From positions 2,356,001-2,420,000 of the forward strand of contig NZ_CP083663.1 in NCBI RefSeq assembly GCF_020097815.1: a DNA stretch of 64,000 bases. Reading direction: 5' to 3'. This document shows positions 54,243 through 63,801 of this stretch, piece by piece. The stretch comes from Haloprofundus salinisoli (lineage in GTDB: Archaea; Halobacteriota; Halobacteria; Halobacteriales; Haloferacaceae). The position numbers were made by a program, and so were the translations under genes. How positions within the stretch are numbered: position 1 is the stretch's first letter; the number at the start of each line of letters is the position of its first letter. The notes under the pieces were generated by a model. That model ran no database searches. It was not told where the DNA came from and worked only from the letters and a program-made list of their open reading frames with translations.

Positions 54243-56216
54243 TTATTTCCCCTCGAACTCCGGTTCGCGGTCGCTGGAAAAGGCCATGACGCCCTCCATC
54301 AGATCGTCGGTCGCAAACAGGATGCCGAACGCCTGCGCTTCGACCTCCAGACCGGCCTCGGTGTCCTCCCATCCGCGGTGCATCGCGCGTTTCGTGTAGC
54401 GTTGGGCGATGGGCGGCCCGCCGGCGAGCGACTGCGCGAGCTCCATCGCCTCGGCTTCGAGTTCGTCGTTCTCCACTACTCGGTTGACGAAGCCGTAGTC
54501 GGCCATCGTCTCGGCGTCGTAGCGCTCGGCGGTGAAGATGATCTCTTTAGCGCGACCGGTGCCGACGATACGCTGGAGGCGGACGGTGCCGCCCCATCCC
54601 GGGATGAGACCCAGGTTGTGCTCGGGTTGGCCGAGCTCGGAGCGCTCGGTGGCGATGCGGAGGTCCGCGCACGCGGCGAGTTCCATCCCGCCGCCGAGAC
54701 AGAAGCCGTCGATGCCCACGACGACCGGTTTGTCGCAATTTTCGAGTTTGCCGAACGTCTTCTGCCCTTTACGGGAGAGCTCGACCGCAGGTATCGGGTC
54801 CGCGCCGCCGGCGGCCATGCTCGTCACGTCCGCGCCGGCGGAGAAGGCTCGGTCGCCCGCGCCGGTGAGCAGGATGGCGCGAACTTCGTCGTCGTCGCTC
54901 AGCGCGTCGATGGCGTCGGAGAGGTCGTCCATCAGGTCGCCGCTGATGGTGTTGAGGCGGTGCGGCCGGTCGAGGACCACGTGGGCGACAGCGCCCTCCA
55001 TCTCGACGCGGAGGTTGTCGAACTCCAGCGTCCCCGACTTCTCGTCGTCACTGCCGTGGAACCCCTCGTCCGATTCGGCGAGTTCGCGGAGAGCGTCGAC
55101 GACCTGGTAGCGCTCCGCGCCGGTTTCCTCGTGGAGTTCGTCCAGCGTCTCGACGAGCGTCTCGATGCCGGCGTCGTCGGCCATCTTCGCCGGGCCGTCG
55201 GGAAAGCCGCCGCCGAGCATCACCGCGCGGTCGATGGCATCGGCGTCGGCGACGTCGTTCTCGACGAGCGCCGCGACTTCGTTGGCCATCACGGCGAGCA
55301 GACGGCGCTTCACGTCCTCGCGCGCGGCGTCGGTCGGCACGTCGACGCCGCCGTTCTCGTAGTCGTAGAAGCCCTTGCCGGTCTTCTTCCCGAGGTTCTC
55401 GTTTTCGACCTTCTCCGCGAGGAGGGGACACGGTTCGTAGGCGTCGCCTAGCACTTCGTGCATGTACTCGAGCACGTGGTAGCCCACGTCGATGCCGACC
55501 TGGTCGGCGAGTTCGAAACTGCCCATCGGTAGGCCGATGTCGAACTTCGTCGTGCTGTCGACCTCCTCGACCGTGGCGACCTCATCGTGGACTATCCAGG
55601 CCGCCTCGTTCATCAGGGGGACGAGGATGCGGTTGACGATGAAGCCGGGACTGTCCTTGCGGACGCGGACCGGCGTCTTGCCCATCGACTCGGCGAGTTC
55701 ATCGACGAGGTCCATCGTCTCGTCGGCGGTGTGCGTGCCGGAGATGACCTCGACCAGCGGCATCCGAACGGGGGGGTTGAAGAAGTGCATCCCGCAGAAC
55801 TGCTCTGGGCGCTCCGTGACTTCCGAGAGTTCGGTGATAGAGAGACTCGACGTGTTCGTCGCGAAGACGGTCCGATCGGGGGCCTTCTCCTCCAGTTCCC
55901 CGTACACGTCCTTCTTTATCTCCATCTTCTCGGGCACCGCTTCGACGACCACGTCGGCGTCGGCGACGGCCTCGCCGAGGTCGACGACCGGCGTGACGCG
56001 GTCGATCGCGGCGTCGGCCTCCTCCTCGCTCAGCTGGTCCTTCTCGGCCAGTTTGCCGAGGCTCCACTCGATCTGGTCGTAGCCGTTCTGGACGAACTCC
56101 TCGTTGATGTCGCGCAGTACTACGTCGTAGCCGGCGAGCGCCGCGACCTCCGCGATGCCGTGGCCCATGTTCCCCGCACCGAGAACCGTGATACTGTTGA
56201 CGTCATCCAGGTCCAT
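54243..56216 (-). CDS. 3-hydroxyacyl-CoA dehydrogenase / enoyl-CoA hydratase fusion
   Basis: A 657-residue bifunctional beta-oxidation protein. The N-terminal dehydrogenase (NAD motif ITVLGAGNMGHGIAEVAAL, catalytic His in CGMHFFNPPVRMPLVEV) occupies about residues 1-385. The crotonase half (HVVLDRPHRLNTIS, FSAGADVTSM, GIDGFCLGGGMELAACADL with the catalytic Glu area LGLIPGWGGTVRLQR) follows. This order is opposite to E. coli FadB and is the archaeal/actinobacterial form. The start at 56216 (MDLDDVNSITV) is used. It probably hydrates enoyl-CoA and oxidises 3-hydroxyacyl-CoA. Confidence 0.92.
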   Translation of the reverse strand: MDLDDVNSITVLGAGNMGHGIAEVAALAGYDVVLRDINEEFVQNGYDQIEWSLGKLAEKDQLSEEEADAAIDRVTPVVDLGEAVADADVVVEAVPEKMEIKKDVYGELEEKAPDRTVFATNTSSLSITELSEVTERPEQFCGMHFFNPPVRMPLVEVISGTHTADETMDLVDELAESMGKTPVRVRKDSPGFIVNRILVPLMNEAAWIVHDEVATVEEVDSTTKFDIGLPMGSFELADQVGIDVGYHVLEYMHEVLGDAYEPCPLLAEKVENENLGKKTGKGFYDYENGGVDVPTDAAREDVKRRLLAVMANEVAALVENDVADADAIDRAVMLGGGFPDGPAKMADDAGIETLVETLDELHEETGAERYQVVDALRELAESDEGFHGSDDEKSGTLEFDNLRVEMEGAVAHVVLDRPHRLNTISGDLMDDLSDAIDALSDDDEVRAILLTGAGDRAFSAGADVTSMAAGGADPIPAVELSRKGQKTFGKLENCDKPVVVGIDGFCLGGGMELAACADLRIATERSELGQPEHNLGLIPGWGGTVRLQRIVGTGRAKEIIFTAERYDAETMADYGFVNRVVENDELEAEAMELAQSLAGGPPIAQRYTKRAMHRGWEDTEAGLEVEAQAFGILFATDDLMEGVMAFSSDREPEFEGK

Positions 56217-56375
56217 GGCCGAACCCTCGGCTGCCGTCAGTTTCAACGTTTCCCTCGTGCATTCGGACAACTCGAATTTAGTTTATTTATATGGTTCGTG
56301 AGGGATTTTGGAGCGCCGAACGTGCCTCTCGTACAGAGAACCCTCGGTTCGGCGAGTCGGTCGACGCGCGCGTCC

Positions 56376-56969
56376 TCACGAATCGGACTCGTACTCGGCC
56401 CAGATGTACTTCGTCGCGACCGAGCGGAACGGCCGCCACTGCTCCGCGATTTCGCGCATCTCCTCGCGAGTCATCTCCTCACCGTCGGCGTACAGCAGTT
56501 CGATGCCCCGCCGGACCGCGAGGTCCCCGAGCGGCAAGACGTCGTCTCGGTCGAGGACGAACAGGAGGAACATCTGCGCGGTCCACTCCCCGACACCTTT
56601 GATTTCGGTGAGTAGGTCGACGACCTGCGCGTCGGTGTATCCCGCGAGCGCCTCTCTCGTGAAGTCGTTCTGCTGGAACGCACGGGCGGCGTTCCGCAGA
56701 TACTCGGTCTTCATTCGGGAGAGTCCGGCATCGCGGAGCGCCTCCTCGTCCGCGCTGAGTACCGCTTCCGGCGTGATTTCGTCGTCCAGCAGGTCGAACA
56801 CTCGACTCCTGACGGCGGCGGCGCTCGCCGTCGAGAGCTGCTGGTTGATGATGGAGATGCAGAGACGTTCGTACTCGGTCCAGCTCGGTTCGGAGTAGGG
56901 GTCGTGCCTGTCGACGAGCTCCGCCATCACTGGGTCTCGTCGGAGCACGGACTCGGCCTCGTCTGTCAT
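56376..56969 (-). CDS. HhH-GPD DNA glycosylase (AlkA/Mag-like)
   Basis: A 197-residue base-excision glycosylase. The HhH motif is LTEIKGVGEWTAQMFLLFVL, followed by the catalytic Asp region PLGDLAVRRGIELL, and the N-terminal helix IINQQLSTASAAAVRSRV is typical. It should remove alkylated purines. There is no Fe-S cysteine cluster, so it is not Nth. It is distinct from the beta-oxidation gene next door. Confidence 0.88.
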   Translation of the reverse strand: MTDEAESVLRRDPVMAELVDRHDPYSEPSWTEYERLCISIINQQLSTASAAAVRSRVFDLLDDEITPEAVLSADEEALRDAGLSRMKTEYLRNAARAFQQNDFTREALAGYTDAQVVDLLTEIKGVGEWTAQMFLLFVLDRDDVLPLGDLAVRRGIELLYADGEEMTREEMREIAEQWRPFRSVATKYIWAEYESDS

Positions 56970-57229
56970 ACTGTGAACGATGTGATTCAGGGAGTGCGAA
57001 GGGAAATGCGTCTCGGTCGGAGCCCCGGGTCGCGTCTCGGCGCAGTGACGCGGTTCTCGCGTCGATGCCCGCTCGCGGTCAGCCGGGAGCGACGAAATGG
57101 GGAGACGGTGAAACGAAGAGACGAAGCGAGAGGCGGAGACTCCCCCAGAACCGAGAGAACCGGAAACAGTGAAAAGAGGAAACGAGGAACCCGCGGGGAA
57201 ACGCGCCGCGACGCCGACGGCCGAGTCGG

Positions 57230-58591
57230 TTACTCCAGATACTCCTCTTCGCGTTCGAGGTCGTCTTTGGCCTCGACGTCGGCGCGGCGGCGAACGTCGA
57301 CGCGGTAGTGTTCGAGGATATCGCGGCCCAACAGAAGTGGATAGTCCATGTGGCTGCGGTCCTCGACGCTCGCGGTCACCGTGTGCTGCGTACCGCCGAT
57401 ACCGATGACGAGGTCGACGACCGGGCGGGCCTTCCCGCGCTTCATGCTCCCGGATTTGACGCGCGTCATACTCTTGATGGGGCCCGCGCCGATTTCGGCG
57501 GCCAGCGAGGTGTCGATACTCGTCCGCGTCGCACCCGTGTCGGACTTTGCGAGCGTCTGCGACGACCCGCTGGTCCCGCTGACGACTACATCTTCGATGT
57601 AGCCGATCATCGGCACTTCCTCGTTCTCCGGCGGTTCGATGCGCGGCATCGACGACGGCCGCGAGTCGTCGAGCGTCGCCGACAGTTCCTCGACGCGTTC
57701 GTCGTCGACGTCGCCGCCGACGCGCTCGATAGCCAGCTGTGCGATGTACGGCGCGGGGCTCTTGCCGGTCGCCTTGTACAGCCCTTTGAACCCGGCCGTC
57801 GGGTTCACCTCGAGGACGTACCAGCCGTCGTTGCCTTCGACGAGGTCGACGCCCGCGTAGTCGAGGCCGATCACCTCCGCGGCGTACAACGCGGTTTCGG
57901 CGGCCTCCTTCGGCATCGTCTCGGTCGCGTTCTGCACGTCACCGCCGAGGGCGACGTTCGTTCGCCAGTCGCCCTCCGGCGCGTAGCGGTGCATCGCGCC
58001 GACGATCTGCTCGCCGACGACGTAGACGCGCAGGTCGCGGTGTCGGTCGCTGTCGCGTTCGATGAGCTCCTGCAGGAACGCCTGTCGGTTGCCGACCTTC
58101 GGGTTGACCGGCTCGGTGAGGTCGACTTTCCACGTGCCGCCGCCGTGGGTGCCGATGGCGGTCTTGTAAACGCCGACGTCGCCGAACTTCTGTCGGTCCT
58201 GGTTCAGCCGGTCGTTCGAGAGCGCGAGCAGCGCGTTCGGCACCTGGATGTTCCAGTCGGCCAGCGTCGCCGCCGTCGCGAACTTGTGGATGGCGGTCAG
58301 CACCGCCCCGGGTTCGTTCAGCATCGGCCGGACGCGGTTGAACGTCGCCGCCAGCCCGAGTCCCTCTGCGGGTTCCTCGGTGTTCGAGAGTAGCAAGCGG
58401 TTCGCGATGATGTCGACGCCCGGTTCGATCGACACCTCGCTGTCCTCGATGCTCATCGCGGTGTTCTCGCGACGGAGCCACACCGGTTCGTGACCGAGGT
58501 CCTCGACTGCGTTCAGAATCGCTTTCGTCTCCTTGCTGGTGTGAAGCGAGAGAACACCGACGCGAACAGCCTCGTCATCTGAAAGAGCCAT
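57230..58591 (-). CDS. rimK: RimK-type ATP-grasp ligase fused to a retropepsin-like protease domain
   Basis: A 453-residue fusion. Residues 1-290 are a RimK/LysX-type ATP-grasp ligase (VGVLSLHTSKETKAIL, ATP loop VYKTAIGTHGGGTW, Mg-binding GVDLVEGNDGWYVLEVNPTAGFKG). Residues 340-450 are a PF05618/RimB-like aspartic protease domain with KSDTGATRTSIDTSL (DTGA active site) and LLLGRDILEHYRVD. RimK adds glutamates to ribosomal protein S6 or related targets, and the RimB-type protease trims or regulates this in Pseudomonas. The target in archaea is unknown. The start at 58591 (MALSDDEAVRVG) lies next to the divergent desuccinylase-like gene. Confidence 0.88.
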   Translation of the reverse strand: MALSDDEAVRVGVLSLHTSKETKAILNAVEDLGHEPVWLRRENTAMSIEDSEVSIEPGVDIIANRLLLSNTEEPAEGLGLAATFNRVRPMLNEPGAVLTAIHKFATAATLADWNIQVPNALLALSNDRLNQDRQKFGDVGVYKTAIGTHGGGTWKVDLTEPVNPKVGNRQAFLQELIERDSDRHRDLRVYVVGEQIVGAMHRYAPEGDWRTNVALGGDVQNATETMPKEAAETALYAAEVIGLDYAGVDLVEGNDGWYVLEVNPTAGFKGLYKATGKSPAPYIAQLAIERVGGDVDDERVEELSATLDDSRPSSMPRIEPPENEEVPMIGYIEDVVVSGTSGSSQTLAKSDTGATRTSIDTSLAAEIGAGPIKSMTRVKSGSMKRGKARPVVDLVIGIGGTQHTVTASVEDRSHMDYPLLLGRDILEHYRVDVRRRADVEAKDDLEREEEYLE

Positions 58592-58746
58592 ATGAACGAA
58601 TATACCGAATGCAGTTTCAAAGGTATGCCGGTCCAAAACACTGTGTGCGACGGCGAGAGTCGGGCTACGTCGCTTCGGGACGAGCGGCTCGCCGAGGCGC
58701 GGTCGAACTTCGCCCGAGCGAACGGCCGACGGTTCGGTAGTGTCTC

Positions 58747-58753
58747 TTATATA
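58747..58753 (+). promoter_or_regulatory. TATA-like box of the desuccinylase-like gene
   Basis: TTATATA is centred 25 bases before the ATG at 58775 within the divergent intergenic region, predicting a leaderless transcript. Confidence 0.55.
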
Positions 58754-58774
58754 GGCTCCTGCCACAGAGACAGT

Positions 58775-59800
58775 ATGAGCGACGATTCGGCCTTCACGTA
58801 CAACGGAGGAAAGGTCGATCCGGGCGAAACGCAGAACCTCCGATACAGCGTGAGCGAGACGTATCTCGGCGACCCGGTACGCATTCCGGTCACCATCGTC
58901 AACGGCGAGCGCGACGGACCCACGGTGTTTCTCTCGGCGGCGGCGCACGGCGACGAACTGAACGGCATCGAGGTCGTGCGAACCGTCGCCCACGGATGGG
59001 ACCACTCAGAGCTCTGCGGGACGCTCGTCTGCATGCCGGTACTGAACGTGCCGGGCTTTCTCGCCCAGCAGCGGTACCTACCGATTCTCGACCGCGACCT
59101 GAACCGCTCGTTCCCGGGGTCGGAGAGCTCCACGAGCGCGAAGCGGATGGCGTACCACATCTTCCACAACTTCATCGCGCCGTGTGACTTCGGCCTCGAT
59201 TTCCACACCTCGACCCGAGGCCGGACGAACATGCTCCACGCCCGCGGCAACCTCGCCGACGAGGAGGTGAACCGCCTCGCTCGCGCGTTCGGGTCGAACG
59301 TCATCCTCGACAGCGAGGGGCCGGACGGGTCGCTGCGCGGGGAGGCGACGCGCGCGGGTGTCCCGACGATCACGCTGGAGATGGGCGAGGCCCACCGGTT
59401 CCAGCGCGGCCTCATCGACGAGGCGTTAGCGGGCGTTGAGAGCGTCTTCGCCGAGGTCGGTCTCAGCGCGACGGACACCGTCCGCTGGCCCGGCTGGCGG
59501 ACGGTCATCACGGGCGACCGCGAGAAGACCTGGATCCGCGCCGACGTCGGCGGCATCGTCGACATGCACTACTCGCGGGGCGCGCTCGTCCACGAGGGCG
59601 ACCGCGTCTGCACCATCACGAACCCGTTTCTCGACGACAACGTCGCCGTCGAAGCGCCGTTTACCGGGTTGCTCGTCGGCATCTTGGAGAACCCGGTCGT
59701 CTATCCGGGCAACCCCATCTGCCACCTCGTCGAACTGAGCACGTCGACGCGGCGGGTGCTCGAACGCGAGCAGTCGCCCGCGGCGGAGGCCGAGACCTAA
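58775..59800 (+). CDS. Succinylglutamate desuccinylase/aspartoacylase-like protein, copy 2
   Basis: A 341-residue M14-like zinc hydrolase. Ligand motifs are LSAAAHGDELNGIEV, LDFHTSTRGRTN and LEMGEAHRF, with substrate residues in DLNRSFPGS, and a C-terminal biotinyl-like beta domain (GGIVDMHYSRGALVHEGD) that copy 1 lacks. It is divergent from the RimK-protease fusion, the context in which this family appears with RimK and RimB-like genes in bacteria. It may hydrolyse an acyl or glutamyl amide. Confidence 0.86.
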   Translation: MSDDSAFTYNGGKVDPGETQNLRYSVSETYLGDPVRIPVTIVNGERDGPTVFLSAAAHGDELNGIEVVRTVAHGWDHSELCGTLVCMPVLNVPGFLAQQRYLPILDRDLNRSFPGSESSTSAKRMAYHIFHNFIAPCDFGLDFHTSTRGRTNMLHARGNLADEEVNRLARAFGSNVILDSEGPDGSLRGEATRAGVPTITLEMGEAHRFQRGLIDEALAGVESVFAEVGLSATDTVRWPGWRTVITGDREKTWIRADVGGIVDMHYSRGALVHEGDRVCTITNPFLDDNVAVEAPFTGLLVGILENPVVYPGNPICHLVELSTSTRRVLEREQSPAAEAET

Positions 59801-59907
59801 CGCGCCGGGCAGGGGCTCTCGCCATTGTTGAAGAAATACTTCAGTTCGGAATAGAAAGCGGCAAAGCAGGCGAGCGCACCCGGTTGGGCGCGCGGATACA
59901 CGTAACT

Positions 59908-59914
59908 TCTATAG
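59908..59914 (+). promoter_or_regulatory. TATA-like box of the sdh operon
   Basis: TCTATAG is centred about 31 bases before the ATG of sdhC and is the best promoter for the four-gene operon. Confidence 0.45.
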
Positions 59915-59941
59915 CACCCCGGTTCCGAGACACATGGGAGT

Positions 59942-60334
59942 ATGAGTCAATCGTACAATCGAGGCCTCGTGGAGGACTTCGGCCGTTGGCGGGAGTTCTC
60001 GGCTGGCATGTGGGCCTGGATTTTCCACAAGTTCACCGGGTGGGTGTTGGTGGGCTACCTGTTCACCCATATCGCCGTCCTCTCGACGGCGCTGACGACT
60101 CCACAGGCGTACACCAACACCATCCAGGGGCTGGAAGCACTCGCCGTCGTGCGCATTCTCGAAGTCGGGCTGCTCGCGGTGGCGGTGTTCCACATCCTCA
60201 ACGGGCTTCGGCTACTGTTCGTCGACCTCGGCGTCGGACTGGAAGCACAGGACAAGAGTTTCTACGCGTCGCTGGTACTGACGGGCGCGATCGTCGTCGC
60301 CAGTATCCCGACGTTCGTCGCGGGGGCGTTCTGA
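59942..60334 (+). CDS. sdhC: Succinate dehydrogenase, cytochrome b subunit
   Basis: A 130-residue membrane anchor with three helices. [19 protein letters not shown] and the later [16 protein letters not shown] contain the His residues that ligate heme b and help to bind quinone. It anchors the SdhAB dimer on the inside of the membrane. It is first of sdhCDBA. SdhD starts two bases after its stop codon. Confidence 0.93.
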   Translation: MSQSYNRGLVEDFGRWREFSAGMWAWIFHKFTGWVLVGYLFTHIAVLSTALTTPQAYTNTIQGLEALAVVRILEVGLLAVAVFHILNGLRLLFVDLGVGLEAQDKSFYASLVLTGAIVVASIPTFVAGAF

Positions 60335-60335
60335 G

Positions 60336-60707
60336 ATGGCGGAGCGTTACTCCTCGTTCGAGCGCGGCGGCCGGCGGTGGCTGTGGCAGCGCATCACGGC
60401 GGCGTTTCTCGTCGTCGTGCTCGCGTTCCACTTCTTCCTGCTCCACTTCGTCAACCACGCCGCCGAAGTGACGTTCGCCGCGAGTCAGGCGCGGATGGAG
60501 ACGCTGACGTACTTCTCGTTGATGATCCTGTTTCTCGTCACCGCGACGTTCCACGGCGTCAACGGCGTCTACAACGCACTCGTCAACCAAGGGCTGACTG
60601 GCACGAGACTGAGCGTCGTGAAGTGGACGCTCGTCGTCGCCAGCGCAGTTCTCATCATTCAAGGCGTCCGGACCGCCCTCGCGTGGGCCGGAGGCATCCC
60701 ACTCTAA
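60336..60707 (+). CDS. sdhD: Succinate dehydrogenase, membrane anchor subunit
   Basis: A 123-residue membrane protein with three helices. WLWQRITAAFLVVVLAFHFF and ATFHGVNGVYNALVNQGL give the quinone and heme-side His residues. With SdhC it forms the membrane domain. The stop and the next gene's ATG are two bases apart. Confidence 0.9.
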   Translation: MAERYSSFERGGRRWLWQRITAAFLVVVLAFHFFLLHFVNHAAEVTFAASQARMETLTYFSLMILFLVTATFHGVNGVYNALVNQGLTGTRLSVVKWTLVVASAVLIIQGVRTALAWAGGIPL

Positions 60708-60708
60708 C

Positions 60709-61605
60709 ATGAGCACGCAAGTACCCGAAACACAGGAAGCCGACGAATCGGAGGCGGAGACCCAGGCGGAGTCGGTCCCCGTCGCACAGCAGCAGCGCCA
60801 ACAGCGGAAGACCGACCGCCGCGAGCGCGTCGCCGAACGCGAACGCGAGCGGACCGAAGAGGAGACCGCGAGCGACGAGAGTCGCTACCACCTGAAGGTG
60901 TTCCGCTACGACCCCGAAGTCGAGGGGAAGCAGGAACCGCGGTTCGACGAGTTCCACGTCCCCTACCACAAGGGGATGACCGTCCTCGACGCGCTCATCT
61001 ACGCGCGGGACCACTTCGACTCCTCGCTGACGTTCCGACACTCCTGCCGACAGGCCATCTGTGGCTCCGACGCGATGTTCGTCAACGGGAGCCAGCGGCT
61101 CTGCTGTAAGACGCAGCTCTCGGACCTCGAAGAGCCGGTCCGCGTCGAACCGCTGCCGCACCAGGAGGTCGTCAAGGATCTAGTCGTCGACATGGAGCAC
61201 TTCTACGACCAGATGAAGGCGGTCGAGCCGTACTTCCAGACGAACGACCTGCCCGACGGCGAACTCGACGAGCAGCGTCAAAGCCGCGAGAACCGCGAGA
61301 AAGTGAAGATGTCGACGCGCTGCATCTGGTGTGGCGCGTGCATGTCTTCGTGCAACATCGCGGCCGGCGACAACAAGTTTCTCGGCCCCGCGGCCATCAA
61401 CAAAGCGTACCGCTTTGCGATGGACGAACGCGAGGGCTCGGACATGAAGGAGCATCGCATGCGCATCCTCGAACAGGAACACGGCGTCTGGCGCTGTCAG
61501 ACACAGTTCTCCTGTACCGACGTGTGCCCGAAAGACATCCCGCTGACGGCGCACATCCAGGAACTCAAGCGAGAGGCCGTCAAGAACAACCTGAAGTTCT
61601 GGTAG
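60709..61605 (+). CDS. sdhB: Succinate dehydrogenase iron-sulfur subunit
   Basis: A 298-residue protein with an acidic, Gln/Glu/Arg-rich N-terminal extension of about 65 residues. The [2Fe-2S] site is in TFRHSCRQAICGSDAM with RLCCKTQL, and the distal clusters are in RCIWCGACMSSCNIAA and QTQFSCTDVCPKDIPLT. It passes electrons from FAD in SdhA to quinone. It lies in the usual order before sdhA. Confidence 0.95.
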   Translation: MSTQVPETQEADESEAETQAESVPVAQQQRQQRKTDRRERVAERERERTEEETASDESRYHLKVFRYDPEVEGKQEPRFDEFHVPYHKGMTVLDALIYARDHFDSSLTFRHSCRQAICGSDAMFVNGSQRLCCKTQLSDLEEPVRVEPLPHQEVVKDLVVDMEHFYDQMKAVEPYFQTNDLPDGELDEQRQSRENREKVKMSTRCIWCGACMSSCNIAAGDNKFLGPAAINKAYRFAMDEREGSDMKEHRMRILEQEHGVWRCQTQFSCTDVCPKDIPLTAHIQELKREAVKNNLKFW

Positions 61606-61650
61606 TGAACCTCGAGTTCACCCAGTCTTAACAACGCTCAAAAATCAGAT

Positions 61651-63558
61651 ATGTACGAACACGACGTAATCGTAGTCGGCGCGGGCGGCGCCGGCCTGCG
61701 CGCCGCTATCGCGGCGCAGGAAGAGGGGGCGGACGTGGCCATCGTCTCGAAACTCCACCCCGTACGCAGTCACACCGGCGCGGCAGAGGGCGGCATCAAC
61801 GCCGCGCTCCGCGAGGGCGACTCGTGGGAAGACCACGCGTACGACACGATGAAGGGGTCGGACTACCTCGGCGACGCGCCGGCCATCGAAACGCTCTGTA
61901 AGGACAGCCCGAAGGAGACGATCCAACTCGAACACTGGGGGATGGCGTTCTCCCGCGACGACGACGGCCGCGTCAGTCAGCGACCGTTCGGCGGCCTCTC
62001 GTTCCCGCGGACGACGTACGCGGGCGCGGAGACGGGCCACCAGTTGCTCCACACGATGTACGAGCAGCTCGTCAAGCGCGGCATCAAGGTGTACGACGAG
62101 TGGTACGTGCTCAATCTCGCCGTCTCCGACGAGGAGGTGCCCGAAGACCGCAGCTGCCACGGTATCGTCGCCTACGACATCCAGTCGGGCGAGGTGTCGG
62201 GCTTCCGCGCCCGCAACGGTGTCATCCTCGCGACGGGCGGCCCCGGTCAGGTGTACGACCACACGACCAACGCCGTCGCCAACACCGGCGACGGGGTGGC
62301 GATGGCGTACCGCGCGGGCGTCCCGATGGAGGACATGGAGTTCATCCAGTTCCACCCGACGACGCTGCCGTCGACGGGCGTCCTCATCACCGAGGGGGTC
62401 CGCGGCGAGGGCGGCATCCTCTACAACGAGAACGGCGAGCGCCTGATGTTCGAGTACGGCTACGCGAACAACGCCGGCGAGCTCGCCTCCCGCGACGTGG
62501 TGTCGCGCGCCGAGTTGACCGAAATCAACGCCGGCCGCGGTATCGAGGACGAGTACGTCCACCTCGACATGCGTCACCTCGGCGAGGGGCGCATCATCGA
62601 CCGTCTCGAGAACATCGTCCACCTCTCGGAGGACTTCGAAGGCGTCGACCCGCTCGAAGAGCCGATGCCGGTCAAACCCGGCCAGCACTACGCGATGGGC
62701 GGCGTCGAGACCGACGAGAACGGTGAGACGTGCATCACCGGCCTCTACGCGGCCGGCGAGTGCGCCTGCGCCTCCGTTCACGGGTCGAACCGCCTCGGCG
62801 GCAACGCGCTGCCGGAGCTCATCGTCTTCGGCCGACGCGCGGGCGCGCACGCCGCGGGCAAGGACCTCGGCACGGCGAAGATTACGACCGGCAAGCGCGG
62901 CGAGTGGGAAGCGGGCGAAGTCGACACTCCCGTCGCGCCCGGCGAAGTGCGCTCCTCGAACGAGGACGCCGTCGCCGACGGCGGGAAAGCGCCCGACGCC
63001 GGTGAGCCGAGCGACGCGAAGCGAGCCTCGTCACGAGCGGAGCGAAGCGATGGCGGAGCGGTAGCGACCACGGGCGACGAGATCGTCACCCGCGCCGTCG
63101 AAGCCGAGAACCGACGCATCGAGCGTCTCATGACCAAGAACGAGGGCGTTCAGCACGCCGAGATCCGTTCGGAGGTCCAGAAGTCGATGACGCGACACGT
63201 CAACGTCTTCCGCGAGAAGGAAGGGCTGAAACAGGCGCTGCGTGACCTCAGAGAGGCTCGCGAGCGCTACACCGACGTGTACGTCAACGACCCCTCGCGG
63301 ACGTACAACACCGACCTCATCCAGACCATCGAGACGCGCAACATCCTCGACCTCGCGGAGGCGATCACGCTCGGCGCGCTCGCGCGCGAGGAGTTCCGCG
63401 GCGCACACTGGCGCAAGGAACACCAGGAGCGCGACGACGAAACGTGGCTGAAGCACACGATGCTGTCGTGGAACGACGGGTCGCCGGAACTGTGGTACAA
63501 GCCGGTCATCCTCGAAGGCGAGGACAAGACGTACGAGCCGAAGATCCGCAGCTACTGA
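61651..63558 (+). CDS. sdhA: Succinate dehydrogenase flavoprotein subunit
   Basis: A 635-residue flavoprotein. The FAD motif VIVVGAGGAGLRAAIAAQEE is at the start, the FAD-attachment region SHTGAAEGGINAALREG follows, and the active-site Arg area is ACASVHGSNRLGGNALPELI. It oxidises succinate to fumarate in the citric acid cycle. Between residues 430 and 478 there is an extra hydrophilic stretch (KAPDAGEPSDAKRASSRAER, SDGGAVATTGDE) in place of the usual short linker, encoded by GAGCGAAGCG-type palindromic DNA. The remainder is normal. Confidence 0.95.
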   Translation: MYEHDVIVVGAGGAGLRAAIAAQEEGADVAIVSKLHPVRSHTGAAEGGINAALREGDSWEDHAYDTMKGSDYLGDAPAIETLCKDSPKETIQLEHWGMAFSRDDDGRVSQRPFGGLSFPRTTYAGAETGHQLLHTMYEQLVKRGIKVYDEWYVLNLAVSDEEVPEDRSCHGIVAYDIQSGEVSGFRARNGVILATGGPGQVYDHTTNAVANTGDGVAMAYRAGVPMEDMEFIQFHPTTLPSTGVLITEGVRGEGGILYNENGERLMFEYGYANNAGELASRDVVSRAELTEINAGRGIEDEYVHLDMRHLGEGRIIDRLENIVHLSEDFEGVDPLEEPMPVKPGQHYAMGGVETDENGETCITGLYAAGECACASVHGSNRLGGNALPELIVFGRRAGAHAAGKDLGTAKITTGKRGEWEAGEVDTPVAPGEVRSSNEDAVADGGKAPDAGEPSDAKRASSRAERSDGGAVATTGDEIVTRAVEAENRRIERLMTKNEGVQHAEIRSEVQKSMTRHVNVFREKEGLKQALRDLREARERYTDVYVNDPSRTYNTDLIQTIETRNILDLAEAITLGALAREEFRGAHWRKEHQERDDETWLKHTMLSWNDGSPELWYKPVILEGEDKTYEPKIRSY

Positions 63559-63572
63559 ACCGAAGTAGTCCG

Positions 63573-63577
63573 TTTTT
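63573..63577 (+). terminator. Oligo-T terminator of the sdh operon
   Basis: Five T residues lie 15 bases after the sdhA stop codon and fit a short archaeal terminator. Confidence 0.45.
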
Positions 63578-63767
63578 CCGACGCCGGATCGACGACGAAC
63601 AATTGTGAAAATCCCGACAATTCACGACGACAGTCGAAAGCATACCGGCTGAAGGCATCGCCTACGGGTGGGTCGAAAGGGTGTTCAACCTTACAGTAAT
63701 CCTTCGAGACGCGCCGAAACGCCGGTTTTCTGAGTTCGCGGCTGTTTCGACGACTGTCGTAGAGAGA

Positions 63768-63776
63768 TTTTATTAT
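63768..63776 (+). promoter_or_regulatory. TATA-like box of the last gene
   Basis: TTTATTATT is centred about 30 bases before the ATG at 63802, and 15 bases before the one at 63787, favouring the downstream start. Confidence 0.45.
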
Positions 63777-63801
63777 TGTCGAACTCATGGAGTCGGACAA
63801 G

